From JARBAK01 sp034472185 (GTDB lineage: Bacteria; Pseudomonadota; Alphaproteobacteria; Rickettsiales; Midichloriaceae), in assembly GCA_034472185.1 (NCBI GenBank), contig JARBAK010000001.1, positions 124,001-188,000 on the forward strand: a stretch of 64,000 nucleotides of DNA. Direction: 5' to 3'. Positions 30,231 through 37,905 of the stretch are shown here, piece by piece; the first letter of the stretch is position 1; each line of letters starts with the position of its first letter. The position numbers and the translations under genes were made by a program. A model generated the notes under the pieces. That model saw nothing but the letters and a program-made list of their open reading frames with translations. It did not search any database and had not been told where the DNA came from.

Positions 30231-31369
30231 ACGACACAACACACCAACTGCATTTGCTACACATGGACTCTAATGATTTAGGGAAATCTAGCGCTGGAAA
30301 CGCTGCTACTTATAGAATTGAAGGAATAGCGAAAGCGCTTCCAGAAAACTTTGACGTTAAACTACATAACGCATCTTTTAACCAACAAATATCAGAGTGC
30401 TGTGGTTTAGCTGCTGCTAATATTGCTTCACTAGCAATATTCTTTGAGCAGAACAAAAATAAGGCGATCCTAAGTAACAACGTTGATGCCTTTATCGCAA
30501 ATAAAGAGAAATATTCATTATTTACTCCAGTAAAAGAAGGAATACATATGAATGCATATGATATATATCCATATATCGATGGTTTCGGGAGAGCTATATT
30601 CACAGCGCTAGATCAAGAGCAAAAAGCAATAGGGGACACTTCTTCGAGAAACACTCAACTTAAAGACGCTTTAAACGAAATTAACTTGCTGCATAAGTGT
30701 AATGCAGCTAAAGAATTAATAAACCAAAAAAAGTCTCCCGAAAATATTGATGATTTTATTTCTATCAGTCAAGAGCTCAGCCTTATTTACGATGGCTCCT
30801 ATGGAGAAAGTTTTAAAACAGCTCATTTGCTATGGGAAAAAGCAAATAAAGAATGTGAGTTTTTAAAAAATATGACAGAGCCTAGCTTAAATAAGCTATA
30901 TAAGAATACGTGGCTCATGCTAAGAAACCTCGCAGAGAAGAGATGGGAAAAGGAAGTGGGCAAAGAAGCACAACAGAATAACAAGGGAAAAATTATAGAC
31001 CAGAATGGAGCGGTAGCTGAGCTATTTAAGGATCAAAAACAAGCTTCCAAACTTCTGCAGAGCAATACCGATCTATATAAGCTATGCAAATTAGCTCTAG
31101 AGAAAAAAGAATTTATATCTCCACCTATAGCCTATACAATGCAAAATCTATTCAATAACGTTCAACAATCACAATTACAAACTACTTTAAATGCAGTACC
31201 TATAGCTTCAAATACTTCTACAGCATCTTTAAATAAAAGTTTTATACAAAAAGCAGGGGATGCTATGGGCGTTAGTAGTTTCTTGCAAAAAGTAGGAAAA
31301 AATTCAACATCAGAGGCAATAAAAGAGTTAGAGGGATTTTGTGGCATATCACAAAGGAGGGGAATGTGA
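30206..31369 (+). pseudogene. Ulp1-like locus, fragment 4 (Asp/Gln/Cys part and C-terminus)
   Basis: It resumes with FIDDTTHQLHLLHMDSN and holds the Asp, Gln and Cys of the triad, then ~310 residues of helical sequence without recognised domains. The nominal start is out of context. It may be annotated as a hypothetical protein of 387 residues. Confidence 0.6.
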
Positions 31370-31412
31370 GAGTTGCAAAGGCACGTAAAATGACTTACTA
31401 AAGTATATATAT

Positions 31413-31466
31413 ACAGGTCCCACAATGGGATTCTCATAAAAGCTTTTTTGTTTTGGTGGGGCCTGT
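31413..31466 (+). promoter_or_regulatory. Long-range 11-bp inverted repeat in front of the PerM-like gene
   Basis: ACAGGTCCCAC (31413-31423) pairs with GTGGGGCCTGT (31456-31466), 10 Watson-Crick pairs plus one G-T. The 32-base loop contains CCCA/TGGG and AAAAGCTTTT elements that could fold alternatively, and a T6 run. It may be a terminator of the upstream gene or an attenuator. Confidence 0.4.
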
Positions 31467-31497
31467 TAATTTGGTATCCATGCATCAAAATAGGGAT

Positions 31498-32586
31498 ATG
31501 AAAATTACCATAGATAGTCGAAGCGTTATCCTTTCATCTGTACTAATTGGAATCATTCTCCTAATCTATAATTTATGGGATGTGTGCGTACCATTAATTA
31601 TAGGCGCCTTTCTGGCATATGTGCTAAATCCTGCAGTTAATATGCTGGTTAAATCACTTCATCTCAAAAGCAGAATCTTACCGGCTTTTTCTATAGTTGT
31701 GCTCATTGTAGCCGTAACAATTGCCATATTAGAGAAAATTTTTCCATTTTTATATCAGCAATTTATAGCATTTTATAGGACTCTAGAAACTCTAGATATG
31801 CAAAACCTCAAAACTACGGCTCATAATTCATTAGGCCAATATATATCTCCTAGCTTTATATTAATATTAGAAAGTATATTGTCTGACATGCCACATATAA
31901 TACTGCAATTCTCTTCAGAATTATTAAAGGACATATTACATTCAACAAAAACTGTTATTAATACTGCATTGGTGACAATATTAACTCCATTCTCCACCTA
32001 TTACATACTATGCGATACTCCATTCATAAAATTAAAACTGAGTTCTGTATTACAGGTGCACCCAATACTAAAAGAACTAGTCACCAAACTCGATGATATG
32101 TTTTTTAAATTTTTAGAAGGGAAAATGTACGAATGTTCTCTTGTAGCGGCTATGTTTAGTGTAACTTTTCTGCTCTTACATCTGCATTTCGCCGTACCTA
32201 TAGCTATTTTATTGGGTTTTTTAAGCTTTATACCTTATGTGGGAACAATTATAGGCTTTATACTAATAACCGTTTTAGCTCTTGTACAATTTGCAAGTAT
32301 ATGGCACATTATCTTAATACTCTTAGTGTTCTGGGTGATTACTGCTTTTGATGCATTAGTAATAATTCCTAAGTTAGTAGGAAATAAGCTTGGGCTACAT
32401 CCTTTGGCGGCTGTGTTTAGTGTTGTTATAGGAGCAAAGTTATCGGGCATAATTGGAATGTTCTTAGCTCTACCAGCGGCAGCTTTAATATTGATATTGT
32501 GCAAGATGTGCAGCGATCATTTTTTACTAAAAGAACCGAATGATGTAATCCAACCAGAAGAAGCATGCACACGGTGTTGTGAATGA
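31498..32586 (+). CDS. AI-2E/PerM family transporter (YdiK/PerM-like permease)
   Basis: This membrane protein (about 362 residues from ATG 31498) has seven or eight hydrophobic segments. Family marks include the first segment with VPLIIGAFLAYVLNPAVN and the C-terminal pair LGFLSFIPYVGTIIGFIL and LVGNKLGLHPLAAVFSVVIG. Members export small molecules (one exports the AI-2 signal), but substrates vary. The start is uncertain: GTG 31453 and ATG 31480 are in the same frame; I prefer 31498 because TAGGGAT precedes it, though the spacing is short. Confidence 0.82.
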   Translation: MKITIDSRSVILSSVLIGIILLIYNLWDVCVPLIIGAFLAYVLNPAVNMLVKSLHLKSRILPAFSIVVLIVAVTIAILEKIFPFLYQQFIAFYRTLETLDMQNLKTTAHNSLGQYISPSFILILESILSDMPHIILQFSSELLKDILHSTKTVINTALVTILTPFSTYYILCDTPFIKLKLSSVLQVHPILKELVTKLDDMFFKFLEGKMYECSLVAAMFSVTFLLLHLHFAVPIAILLGFLSFIPYVGTIIGFILITVLALVQFASIWHIILILLVFWVITAFDALVIIPKLVGNKLGLHPLAAVFSVVIGAKLSGIIGMFLALPAAALILILCKMCSDHFLLKEPNDVIQPEEACTRCCE

Positions 32587-32598
32587 TGTTGATGTAAG

Positions 32599-32611
32599 AG
32601 TATTATATAAT
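32599..32611 (+). promoter_or_regulatory. Candidate -10 region of corA (AGTATTATATAAT)
   Basis: It holds a perfect TATAAT (32606-32611) inside a 13-base block identical to one upstream of the 23S gene (22468-22480). No good -35 lies 16-18 bases before it. It is 33 bp from the corA start. Confidence 0.35.
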
Positions 32612-32644
32612 TTGGTTTTGATACGTTAAAACTTAAGGCTTGGC

Positions 32645-33652
32645 ATGATTTTCGCGTATATTCTTAACAATGGTATCTTTAACAGAGTCGAAGTATATCC
32701 AGGCGAATCTATCCCTACAAAAGTAGTCTGGATCGATTTAGTCACTCCTACTCCAGAAGAGGAACGATGGGTAGAAAAATCAATCAATATAAACGCGCCT
32801 ACTTTAGAAGAGATGGGTAAAATAGAGGTAATGAGCCCTTTTTATAAAGAAGCCGGTGCATTTTATATGACTCTTACCGCCTTAAATTACTCTAAGGAGG
32901 GATATGTGGAAAGCTCAGCTATGACCCTCATATTATCTCCTCGATGCCTCGTAACATTGCGTTATATTGAAAGTACGGTGCTCTCAAGCTTTGTACTTTT
33001 GGCTAATAGAAAACCACAGCTTTGCGAATCACCAGATATAATCCTAATAGGCATTTTAGAAATGTTTCTAAATGAAATAGGAGAAGTTCTTGAAAAAATA
33101 GGAAATGAAATCGATACATCTTTAAATGTTGTATTCGATGAGATGATACCTAAGACCGCTAGTTGCAAAAGAGTAAGTGGCCATAATTATTATAGATACG
33201 TAATAGCAAAAACTGGGCGAACAGGAAATGTAATATCTAAGAATAGAGAAAGTTTAGTGAGCGTAAGCCGTCTCTTGACTTATCTATTGCAAATAGACCA
33301 ACAAGAGGGATTTGTTTGTATCACTAAAAAGGAGCAAAGACCAAGAGTGAGGCATATCAATCGTGAAATATATTCATTGAGTGAATACGCAAATTTTTTA
33401 TCTCAGAGAAATAGTTTCATGCTAGATGCAACTTTAGGAATGATTTCCGTGGAACAGAATTCCATAATCAAGATTTTCACTATTGCTAGTGCAGCGTTTA
33501 TGCCCCCAACTTTAATTGCTAGCATATATGGAATGAATTTTATCCACATGCCTGAAATATCATGGAAATTCGGCTATCCTATTGCGCTCTTATTGATTTT
33601 TATTTCTGCATTGGCACCATATTTCCTCTTAAAAAGAAGAGGCAGGGTGTAA
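32645..33652 (+). CDS. corA: CorA-type magnesium/cobalt transporter
   Basis: This pentameric Mg2+ channel of the inner membrane has a large N-terminal cytoplasmic domain and two C-terminal transmembrane helices. The signature GMN is present in IYGMNF near residue 298, directly after the first helix (FTIASAAFMPPTLIAS), and the second helix is FGYPIALLLIFISALAPYF. The basic tail KRRGRV is cytoplasmic. The length of 335 is normal. The dsbA-def ORF begins 38 bp downstream. Confidence 0.93.
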   Translation: MIFAYILNNGIFNRVEVYPGESIPTKVVWIDLVTPTPEEERWVEKSININAPTLEEMGKIEVMSPFYKEAGAFYMTLTALNYSKEGYVESSAMTLILSPRCLVTLRYIESTVLSSFVLLANRKPQLCESPDIILIGILEMFLNEIGEVLEKIGNEIDTSLNVVFDEMIPKTASCKRVSGHNYYRYVIAKTGRTGNVISKNRESLVSVSRLLTYLLQIDQQEGFVCITKKEQRPRVRHINREIYSLSEYANFLSQRNSFMLDATLGMISVEQNSIIKIFTIASAAFMPPTLIASIYGMNFIHMPEISWKFGYPIALLLIFISALAPYFLLKRRGRV

Positions 33653-33689
33653 AAGCATAGGTGCATCTTTCCCAATATTAGAAATATAT

Positions 33690-34889
33690 ATGAGAAATTG
33701 GTCTGCATTTTTAGTTTTTTCGCTTTTTATTTGGCTTACTCCATGTTTCGCAGAGAAGATAGTAGGAGAGTATTCGTTGCCCTCTTCCCCAGAAATCGCA
33801 CATCTCTTATTAGAGCCACAAGAGGGTGAACATGTACTCGGATGCCCAAATGCCCCTAATATCATTATTGAATACTCTTCCTTTACATGTCCACATTGCG
33901 CAACTTCCTATCTAGAAACTTTCAATGAATTCAAGAAACGTTATATAGATACGTGTAAAACTAAATATATTTTTCGTAATATACCTACTAATATAAACAG
34001 TATGCACGCATCACTAGCAGCTACATGTAGTACTAATTACTATGAAGCTGTACGTATGCTATTTAAGACACAACGCTCCTGGGTGCATGCGTCTAAATAT
34101 GCAGATATTTTACTTAATATAATTACATTGAGCAATTTGAGAGACTCAAACTTCGCAGATTGTTTAAAAAGCCAGGAATTACAGCTTTCTTTGGGGAAAC
34201 AAGTGGTAGTAAGTGCTAAAGTCCTCAAAATAAAAGCTACTCCTACAATTTTTATTAATGGAAAATTATTCGAAGGAAAAATGAATTTTATGGCCTTAGA
34301 TAACTTATTAAATCAAAATTTAAAAAAAGTTCCTACACATAAACTAATCGTAGAACCCAATAAAAAGTTACATACCCCCGCCCTTACTGTGCCAGAGGTT
34401 AATGATGACATTAGAGCTTTAATAGATAATATGCTCCTAATAATGCATAAAGAGCATGGAGTGGGACTTGCCGCGCCACAAGTAGGTATTCTAAAAAAAA
34501 TAGTAGTTATAGAAATTCCCCAGAAAAAAGAGTCAATATCTTGTGATGGACAACTTGTAGCCATGCCATTGTTTATGGTAAATCCCGAAATAATCGAAAG
34601 CTCTTCTACTACTAACGTTGTCATCGAAGGTTGTCTTTCGTTCCCAGGTATTCATACCAAAATAGAGCGTCCCTCTAGAGTCCGAGTAAAATATTTAGAT
34701 TATTATGGAAATCTTCAAGAATTAAAAGTGGCAAACAATTTGCTCACAGTATGTGTACAACATGAAACAGATCATACTAATGGTATTGTATTTCTTGACC
34801 ACTTATCTCAATTAAAAAGAGATAGGTTATTAAAAAAGGCAGAAAAAGAAAGGATAAAGAGAGTACGGGAAAAAGCAGAAAACATATAA
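33690..34889 (+). CDS. In-frame fusion: DsbA-family thiol oxidoreductase + peptide deformylase
   Basis: One 399-codon ORF holds two complete enzymes. Residues 1-~210 have a signal peptide (ends near PCFA-EK), the CPHC redox site at 67-70 and the cis-proline loop ATPTIFING near 182-190: a periplasmic DsbA-like protein. Residues ~213-399 are a peptide deformylase with GVGLAAPQVG (257-266), EGCLS (about 313-317) and HETDH (358-362), all metal ligands present; this enzyme removes formyl groups from nascent proteins in the cytosol. The two sites belong to different compartments. An internal ATG at 34281 (residue 198), with AAGGA just before it, would give a free 202-residue deformylase, close to the usual size. 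There is no stop or start at the junction itself. Confidence 0.88.
   Translation: MRNWSAFLVFSLFIWLTPCFAEKIVGEYSLPSSPEIAHLLLEPQEGEHVLGCPNAPNIIIEYSSFTCPHCATSYLETFNEFKKRYIDTCKTKYIFRNIPTNINSMHASLAATCSTNYYEAVRMLFKTQRSWVHASKYADILLNIITLSNLRDSNFADCLKSQELQLSLGKQVVVSAKVLKIKATPTIFINGKLFEGKMNFMALDNLLNQNLKKVPTHKLIVEPNKKLHTPALTVPEVNDDIRALIDNMLLIMHKEHGVGLAAPQVGILKKIVVIEIPQKKESISCDGQLVAMPLFMVNPEIIESSSTTNVVIEGCLSFPGIHTKIERPSRVRVKYLDYYGNLQELKVANNLLTVCVQHETDHTNGIVFLDHLSQLKRDRLLKKAEKERIKRVREKAENI
34281..34889 (+). CDS. def: Possible independently translated peptide deformylase (internal start)
   Basis: This is the same frame as the long fusion ORF. AAGGA at 34273-34277 lies 3 bases before ATG 34281, and a second in-frame ATG is at 34290. 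Translation from here gives a deformylase with a ~15-residue leader and no signal peptide, which would place the enzyme in the cytosol where it must act. Which product the cell makes cannot be told from sequence. Confidence 0.5.
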   Translation: MNFMALDNLLNQNLKKVPTHKLIVEPNKKLHTPALTVPEVNDDIRALIDNMLLIMHKEHGVGLAAPQVGILKKIVVIEIPQKKESISCDGQLVAMPLFMVNPEIIESSSTTNVVIEGCLSFPGIHTKIERPSRVRVKYLDYYGNLQELKVANNLLTVCVQHETDHTNGIVFLDHLSQLKRDRLLKKAEKERIKRVREKAENI

Positions 34890-34922
34890 ATTACAAGGGG
34901 GTGTACTACAAAATTTCATCGC

Positions 34923-36167
34923 TTAAATGAAAGAATTCATCCATCTAGAAAACCCTAATCCGATTACCTTTGTAGATAATTGCACCGCGTCCTCTCCAGG
35001 ATATATAATAAAAAGTTTACGAAGATCTAGTTCATCTGGAAGTGCGGCCACTGAAGGTGTGATATATGGTTGAGCACTATAGTCTATCTTGAACCCGAAG
35101 TTTTTTCCACCTTTTTGCACAAATAGGTCAAGAGAGGCTCCGTTGTGACTGCTCCAACAGTAAAATTGTTCATGATGAATAGTTAATAATGTTTGAATGA
35201 TTTGTTCTAATGCGAAATATTTCCAAGAAAGCACTAACTTGATAGAAGAATGCAGACTCTCTACCGTTTCTATATTTAAAAGAGCATGATAAAGGCCACT
35301 ATCTTTTATATATACTCTTGGTGTCTTGATTTGACGCTTTCTAAGACCAGGAACAATCCATGGCTTTAATATACGAATCATAAAAGCACGTTCTAAAATT
35401 CCCAAATAACGGCGAATAGTAGGATGAGACAAGCTTAACTGAGCTCCTATTGCAGAAGCATTAAATAAATTTCCATGATATTGTGTGACAAGTTGGACAA
35501 ATTTTTCAATATTCGATTGATATCTCTTGGTATCCGATAAGTACTGAGTTTGCACTATAAGGTTGGCGTCAATACTGCTTTTTATATAAGACTTACGCCA
35601 CGCAAAACTCTCTTCTTCAGAATTGGCTAGTAAACTCTCTGGAAATCCGCCCCTTAACCATAATTTTTTCTCATCCCTCTCCTCTTGATAAGTAAGAGGT
35701 GTTATCTGCATTACGCCAATATGTTGGGTAACATATTGTGGGAAAACGTTAACTAACTTTTCAAAATCGATAGAAATTAAAATGATTTTTTTATCAAAAC
35801 GAGTATAAAAATCACCACATTTTGAAAATAGGTCAGAAATAAGTGAGAGGTTTTTATGTATATTGTCTAATATAATCACAGGCTCTAATATTTCTCCAAG
35901 AGCTAATCTTGCCCTTAATCTTTCTACATCTTGCTCACTCTCAAAATCGAAATAGCTACCCATAGATGAAGCGCTTATAGGACCGCTAGGAAAAGAATTT
36001 GAGGATACTGCCAAAGATGAAATTCCTAATGTAGGAGCTACTAAATTACAGTAATGCACAGCTAGTGCCGTTTTACCACAACGTGCTGGTCCATAAATAA
36101 GCAATATATTGTGTGAACTAAGTAGCCCACCCACCTTTCTTATTAAAGCCGTACGTCCTTTTTTCAT
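34923..36167 (-). CDS. AAA+ ATPase with DUF4143 domain
   Basis: The 414-residue protein has a P-loop near 24-31 (YGPARCGKTALA), a Walker B-like VIILDNIH near 99 and a winged-helix-like block (NASAIGAQLSLSHPTIRRYLGILERAFMI). It ends in a DUF4143 C-terminal domain with a nuclease-like fold (KYFALEQIIQTLL, YCWSSHNGASLDLFVQKGG). Such ATPases are common in bacteria and archaea, with unknown function; a link with defence or mobile genes has been suggested for some. It is divergent from a tiny ORF across a nested palindrome. Confidence 0.8.
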   Translation of the reverse strand: MKKGRTALIRKVGGLLSSHNILLIYGPARCGKTALAVHYCNLVAPTLGISSLAVSSNSFPSGPISASSMGSYFDFESEQDVERLRARLALGEILEPVIILDNIHKNLSLISDLFSKCGDFYTRFDKKIILISIDFEKLVNVFPQYVTQHIGVMQITPLTYQEERDEKKLWLRGGFPESLLANSEEESFAWRKSYIKSSIDANLIVQTQYLSDTKRYQSNIEKFVQLVTQYHGNLFNASAIGAQLSLSHPTIRRYLGILERAFMIRILKPWIVPGLRKRQIKTPRVYIKDSGLYHALLNIETVESLHSSIKLVLSWKYFALEQIIQTLLTIHHEQFYCWSSHNGASLDLFVQKGGKNFGFKIDYSAQPYITPSVAALPDELDLRKLFIIYPGEDAVQLSTKVIGLGFSRWMNSFI

Positions 36168-36209
36168 TTTTCCTATGTCCGCTTATTTTTCATGTCATGA
36201 ATATATCAT

Positions 36210-36254
36210 CACGCCATGAAAATTGAAAGTATAACTTTCATTATACATGGCGTG
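36210..36254. promoter_or_regulatory. Nested 45-bp palindrome between divergent genes
   Basis: The outer arms CACGCCATG (36210-36218) and CATGGCGTG (36246-36254) are perfect, and so are the inner arms TGAAAGT (36224-36230) and ACTTTCA (36234-36240). It lies between the DUF4143 ATPase and an 86-codon ORF whose ATG (36247) is inside the right arm. It may be an operator, or an RNA hairpin hiding the start. Confidence 0.6.
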
Positions 36255-36507
36255 GACAGACAGCAATGCAACTATTTACTCATTTTCAATGAGTAAGCAA
36301 CCCAAGATAGAGCCCGAAGGGGAAAATAGGGGAAAGAGAAGGCGACTTATTATCAATTTTTCATTTGATCAGAATGGCCTAAACAAATTTTGCGATATCA
36401 TGCTAATTCATAAAAGTAGCGGGCAACAAGACAGATACTCTCTTTTCAATGCCACAAATACCACATCATCGAAGTATAAGAAGCCTACGATCGATTCGCT
36501 GTTTTAA
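36247..36507 (+). CDS. Hypothetical small protein (86 residues)
   Basis: This is a short hydrophilic protein with a basic patch GKRRRL near residues 29-34. I recognise no domain. It has no ribosome-binding site, and its ATG sits in the arm of the palindrome; ATG 36289 is a later option, equally without one. It may be a real gene paired with the divergent ATPase or a chance ORF. Confidence 0.35.
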   Translation: MAWTDSNATIYSFSMSKQPKIEPEGENRGKRRRLIINFSFDQNGLNKFCDIMLIHKSSGQQDRYSLFNATNTTSSKYKKPTIDSLF

Positions 36508-36615
36508 TAAGAAATTTTAAGAAATATTTTTAAATCCAAATACTAAACTTCCCCTACAAACAGTTTAAGTATTAAAAACAAAATAATTAAGCAGATGACT
36601 CACAGAACAATAAGT

Positions 36616-37875
36616 TCACGACTTATAATAGATAGCTATATCTAAACTTTTTTCCGACTTGTCTACTAACAATGTGGCGCAAGCATCGCCAGTCACATTA
36701 ATAGCGGTAGTAACCATATCTAGTATCCTATCTACACTGGCAATAAGCAGTACGCCTTCTGCAGGGACTCCTATAGACTGCAGCACTGATCCTAAAAATA
36801 ATAACACTCCTCCCGGTATACCAGCACCTCCTATAGATGCTATAGTACACATCACTAATAAAGTTAGATAATTAATATAGGTTAATTCTATATTAAAAAC
36901 TTGCACAAAGAATATAGCGCAAACTGCTTGATATAGCGCACCCCCATCCATATTGAGAATGGCAGATAAAGGTAAAAGAAAGCGACTACTTTGTGTTGAT
37001 ATACCAAGCTTTGACTCTGCTACTTGCATCAACGAAACAAGGGTTGCCTTAGAACTACTAGTAGAAACCGCTATTAGCTGAGGAGCAACCATTTTTTTAT
37101 AAAAGGGAAGGGGAGATAGCCTCCCCACCAATAGTATTAAAAGCCCAAATACAAGATACTGTATAAAACACGCTCCTATAATCACGGCTATTAACTTTCC
37201 TAATGTAGTGACCATACCCAAACCTTCAGCTCCAACCGTTGCAGCAACGTATCCAAATACTCCTAAAGGGGCGAATTTCATCACTATTTCTATCATTCCA
37301 AAAAATACTTGTGCCAGTTGTTGACAAATTTGCACTAAATTCTCGCAACAATCACGTTTAATATTCAATACAATGCCCATAAATAACGAGAATAGTATAA
37401 TCTGTAATATATTACCCTCTGCCATAGCAGCTATAATATTAGCTGGTATAAGCGCCTCGATCGCTTTTAGCACAGACCCAGATAGAGCGCTCCTACTATC
37501 TCCTACAGTGCTACCCCCATATCCAACGAATAAAGCCGAATCCACTCCTACCCCCGGCTTTAATAACGTAGCTAAAATAATACCAATGATTACAGCTAAT
37601 AGTGCAGTAAGTAGAAAAACCACAACAGCTTTGATACTTACTCGATACAAACCCTGAGCGCCTTTTATGCTGGTCATACCATAAATAATCGTAAAGAAAA
37701 TCATAGGCACTATAAGCATTTTGATAAGATTAAGAAATGCCGTGCCACAAAAGGCAAATGCAGTCGCCCTATATCCACCAAAATGCCCAAATAATATCCC
37801 TAAAACAAATCCTAAAAGCACTTGTTGCCACTGAGGGATTCTTCTGAATTTAGTCAATATTTTACTAAACACCAT
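36616..37875 (-). CDS. Dicarboxylate/amino acid:cation symporter (DAACS family)
   Basis: This 419-residue GltP/DctA-type secondary transporter takes up glutamate, aspartate or C4-dicarboxylates with Na+ or H+. Its key motifs are the serine-rich STSSSKATLVSLM hairpin near 276, NMDGGALYQ in TM7 and GGAGIPGGVLLFLGSVL in the second hairpin, then ITGD near the end of TM8. It lies 30 bp downstream of lepA on the same strand. A paralogue is at 52846-54099. Confidence 0.93.
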   Translation of the reverse strand: MVFSKILTKFRRIPQWQQVLLGFVLGILFGHFGGYRATAFAFCGTAFLNLIKMLIVPMIFFTIIYGMTSIKGAQGLYRVSIKAVVVFLLTALLAVIIGIILATLLKPGVGVDSALFVGYGGSTVGDSRSALSGSVLKAIEALIPANIIAAMAEGNILQIILFSLFMGIVLNIKRDCCENLVQICQQLAQVFFGMIEIVMKFAPLGVFGYVAATVGAEGLGMVTTLGKLIAVIIGACFIQYLVFGLLILLVGRLSPLPFYKKMVAPQLIAVSTSSSKATLVSLMQVAESKLGISTQSSRFLLPLSAILNMDGGALYQAVCAIFFVQVFNIELTYINYLTLLVMCTIASIGGAGIPGGVLLFLGSVLQSIGVPAEGVLLIASVDRILDMVTTAINVTGDACATLLVDKSEKSLDIAIYYKS

Positions 37876-37905
37876 GGTTCAAAAACTAATTAATGATTTA
37901 TTGTG

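Larger units (their letters stand above)
29386..31369 (+). pseudogene. Broken Ulp1/C48-like cysteine protease gene, likely former effector
   Basis: Four open stretches join into one protein of 660 residues when three one-base indels are undone: A8 at 29632-29639 (one A too many), AAAA near 29872-29876 (one too many) and T6 near 30221-30226 (one too few). The repaired length is 1983 bases, exactly 661 codons. The start ATG 29386 follows GAGGAG. The middle carries a C48 (SUMO/NEDD8-protease-like) triad: His in SNHWAI (30204), Asp in HMDSN (30266), Gln at 30383 and Cys at 30401 in QQISECCGL, which matches the Q-x5-C spacing. The T6 lesion lies between His and Asp, so no single fragment is catalytic. 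Confidence 0.72.

Noticed and set aside
37373..37657. ORFs opposite to the symporter genes (also at 53300-53719)
   Set aside because: They are antisense shadows of transmembrane-rich coding sequence; composition follows the sense genes.
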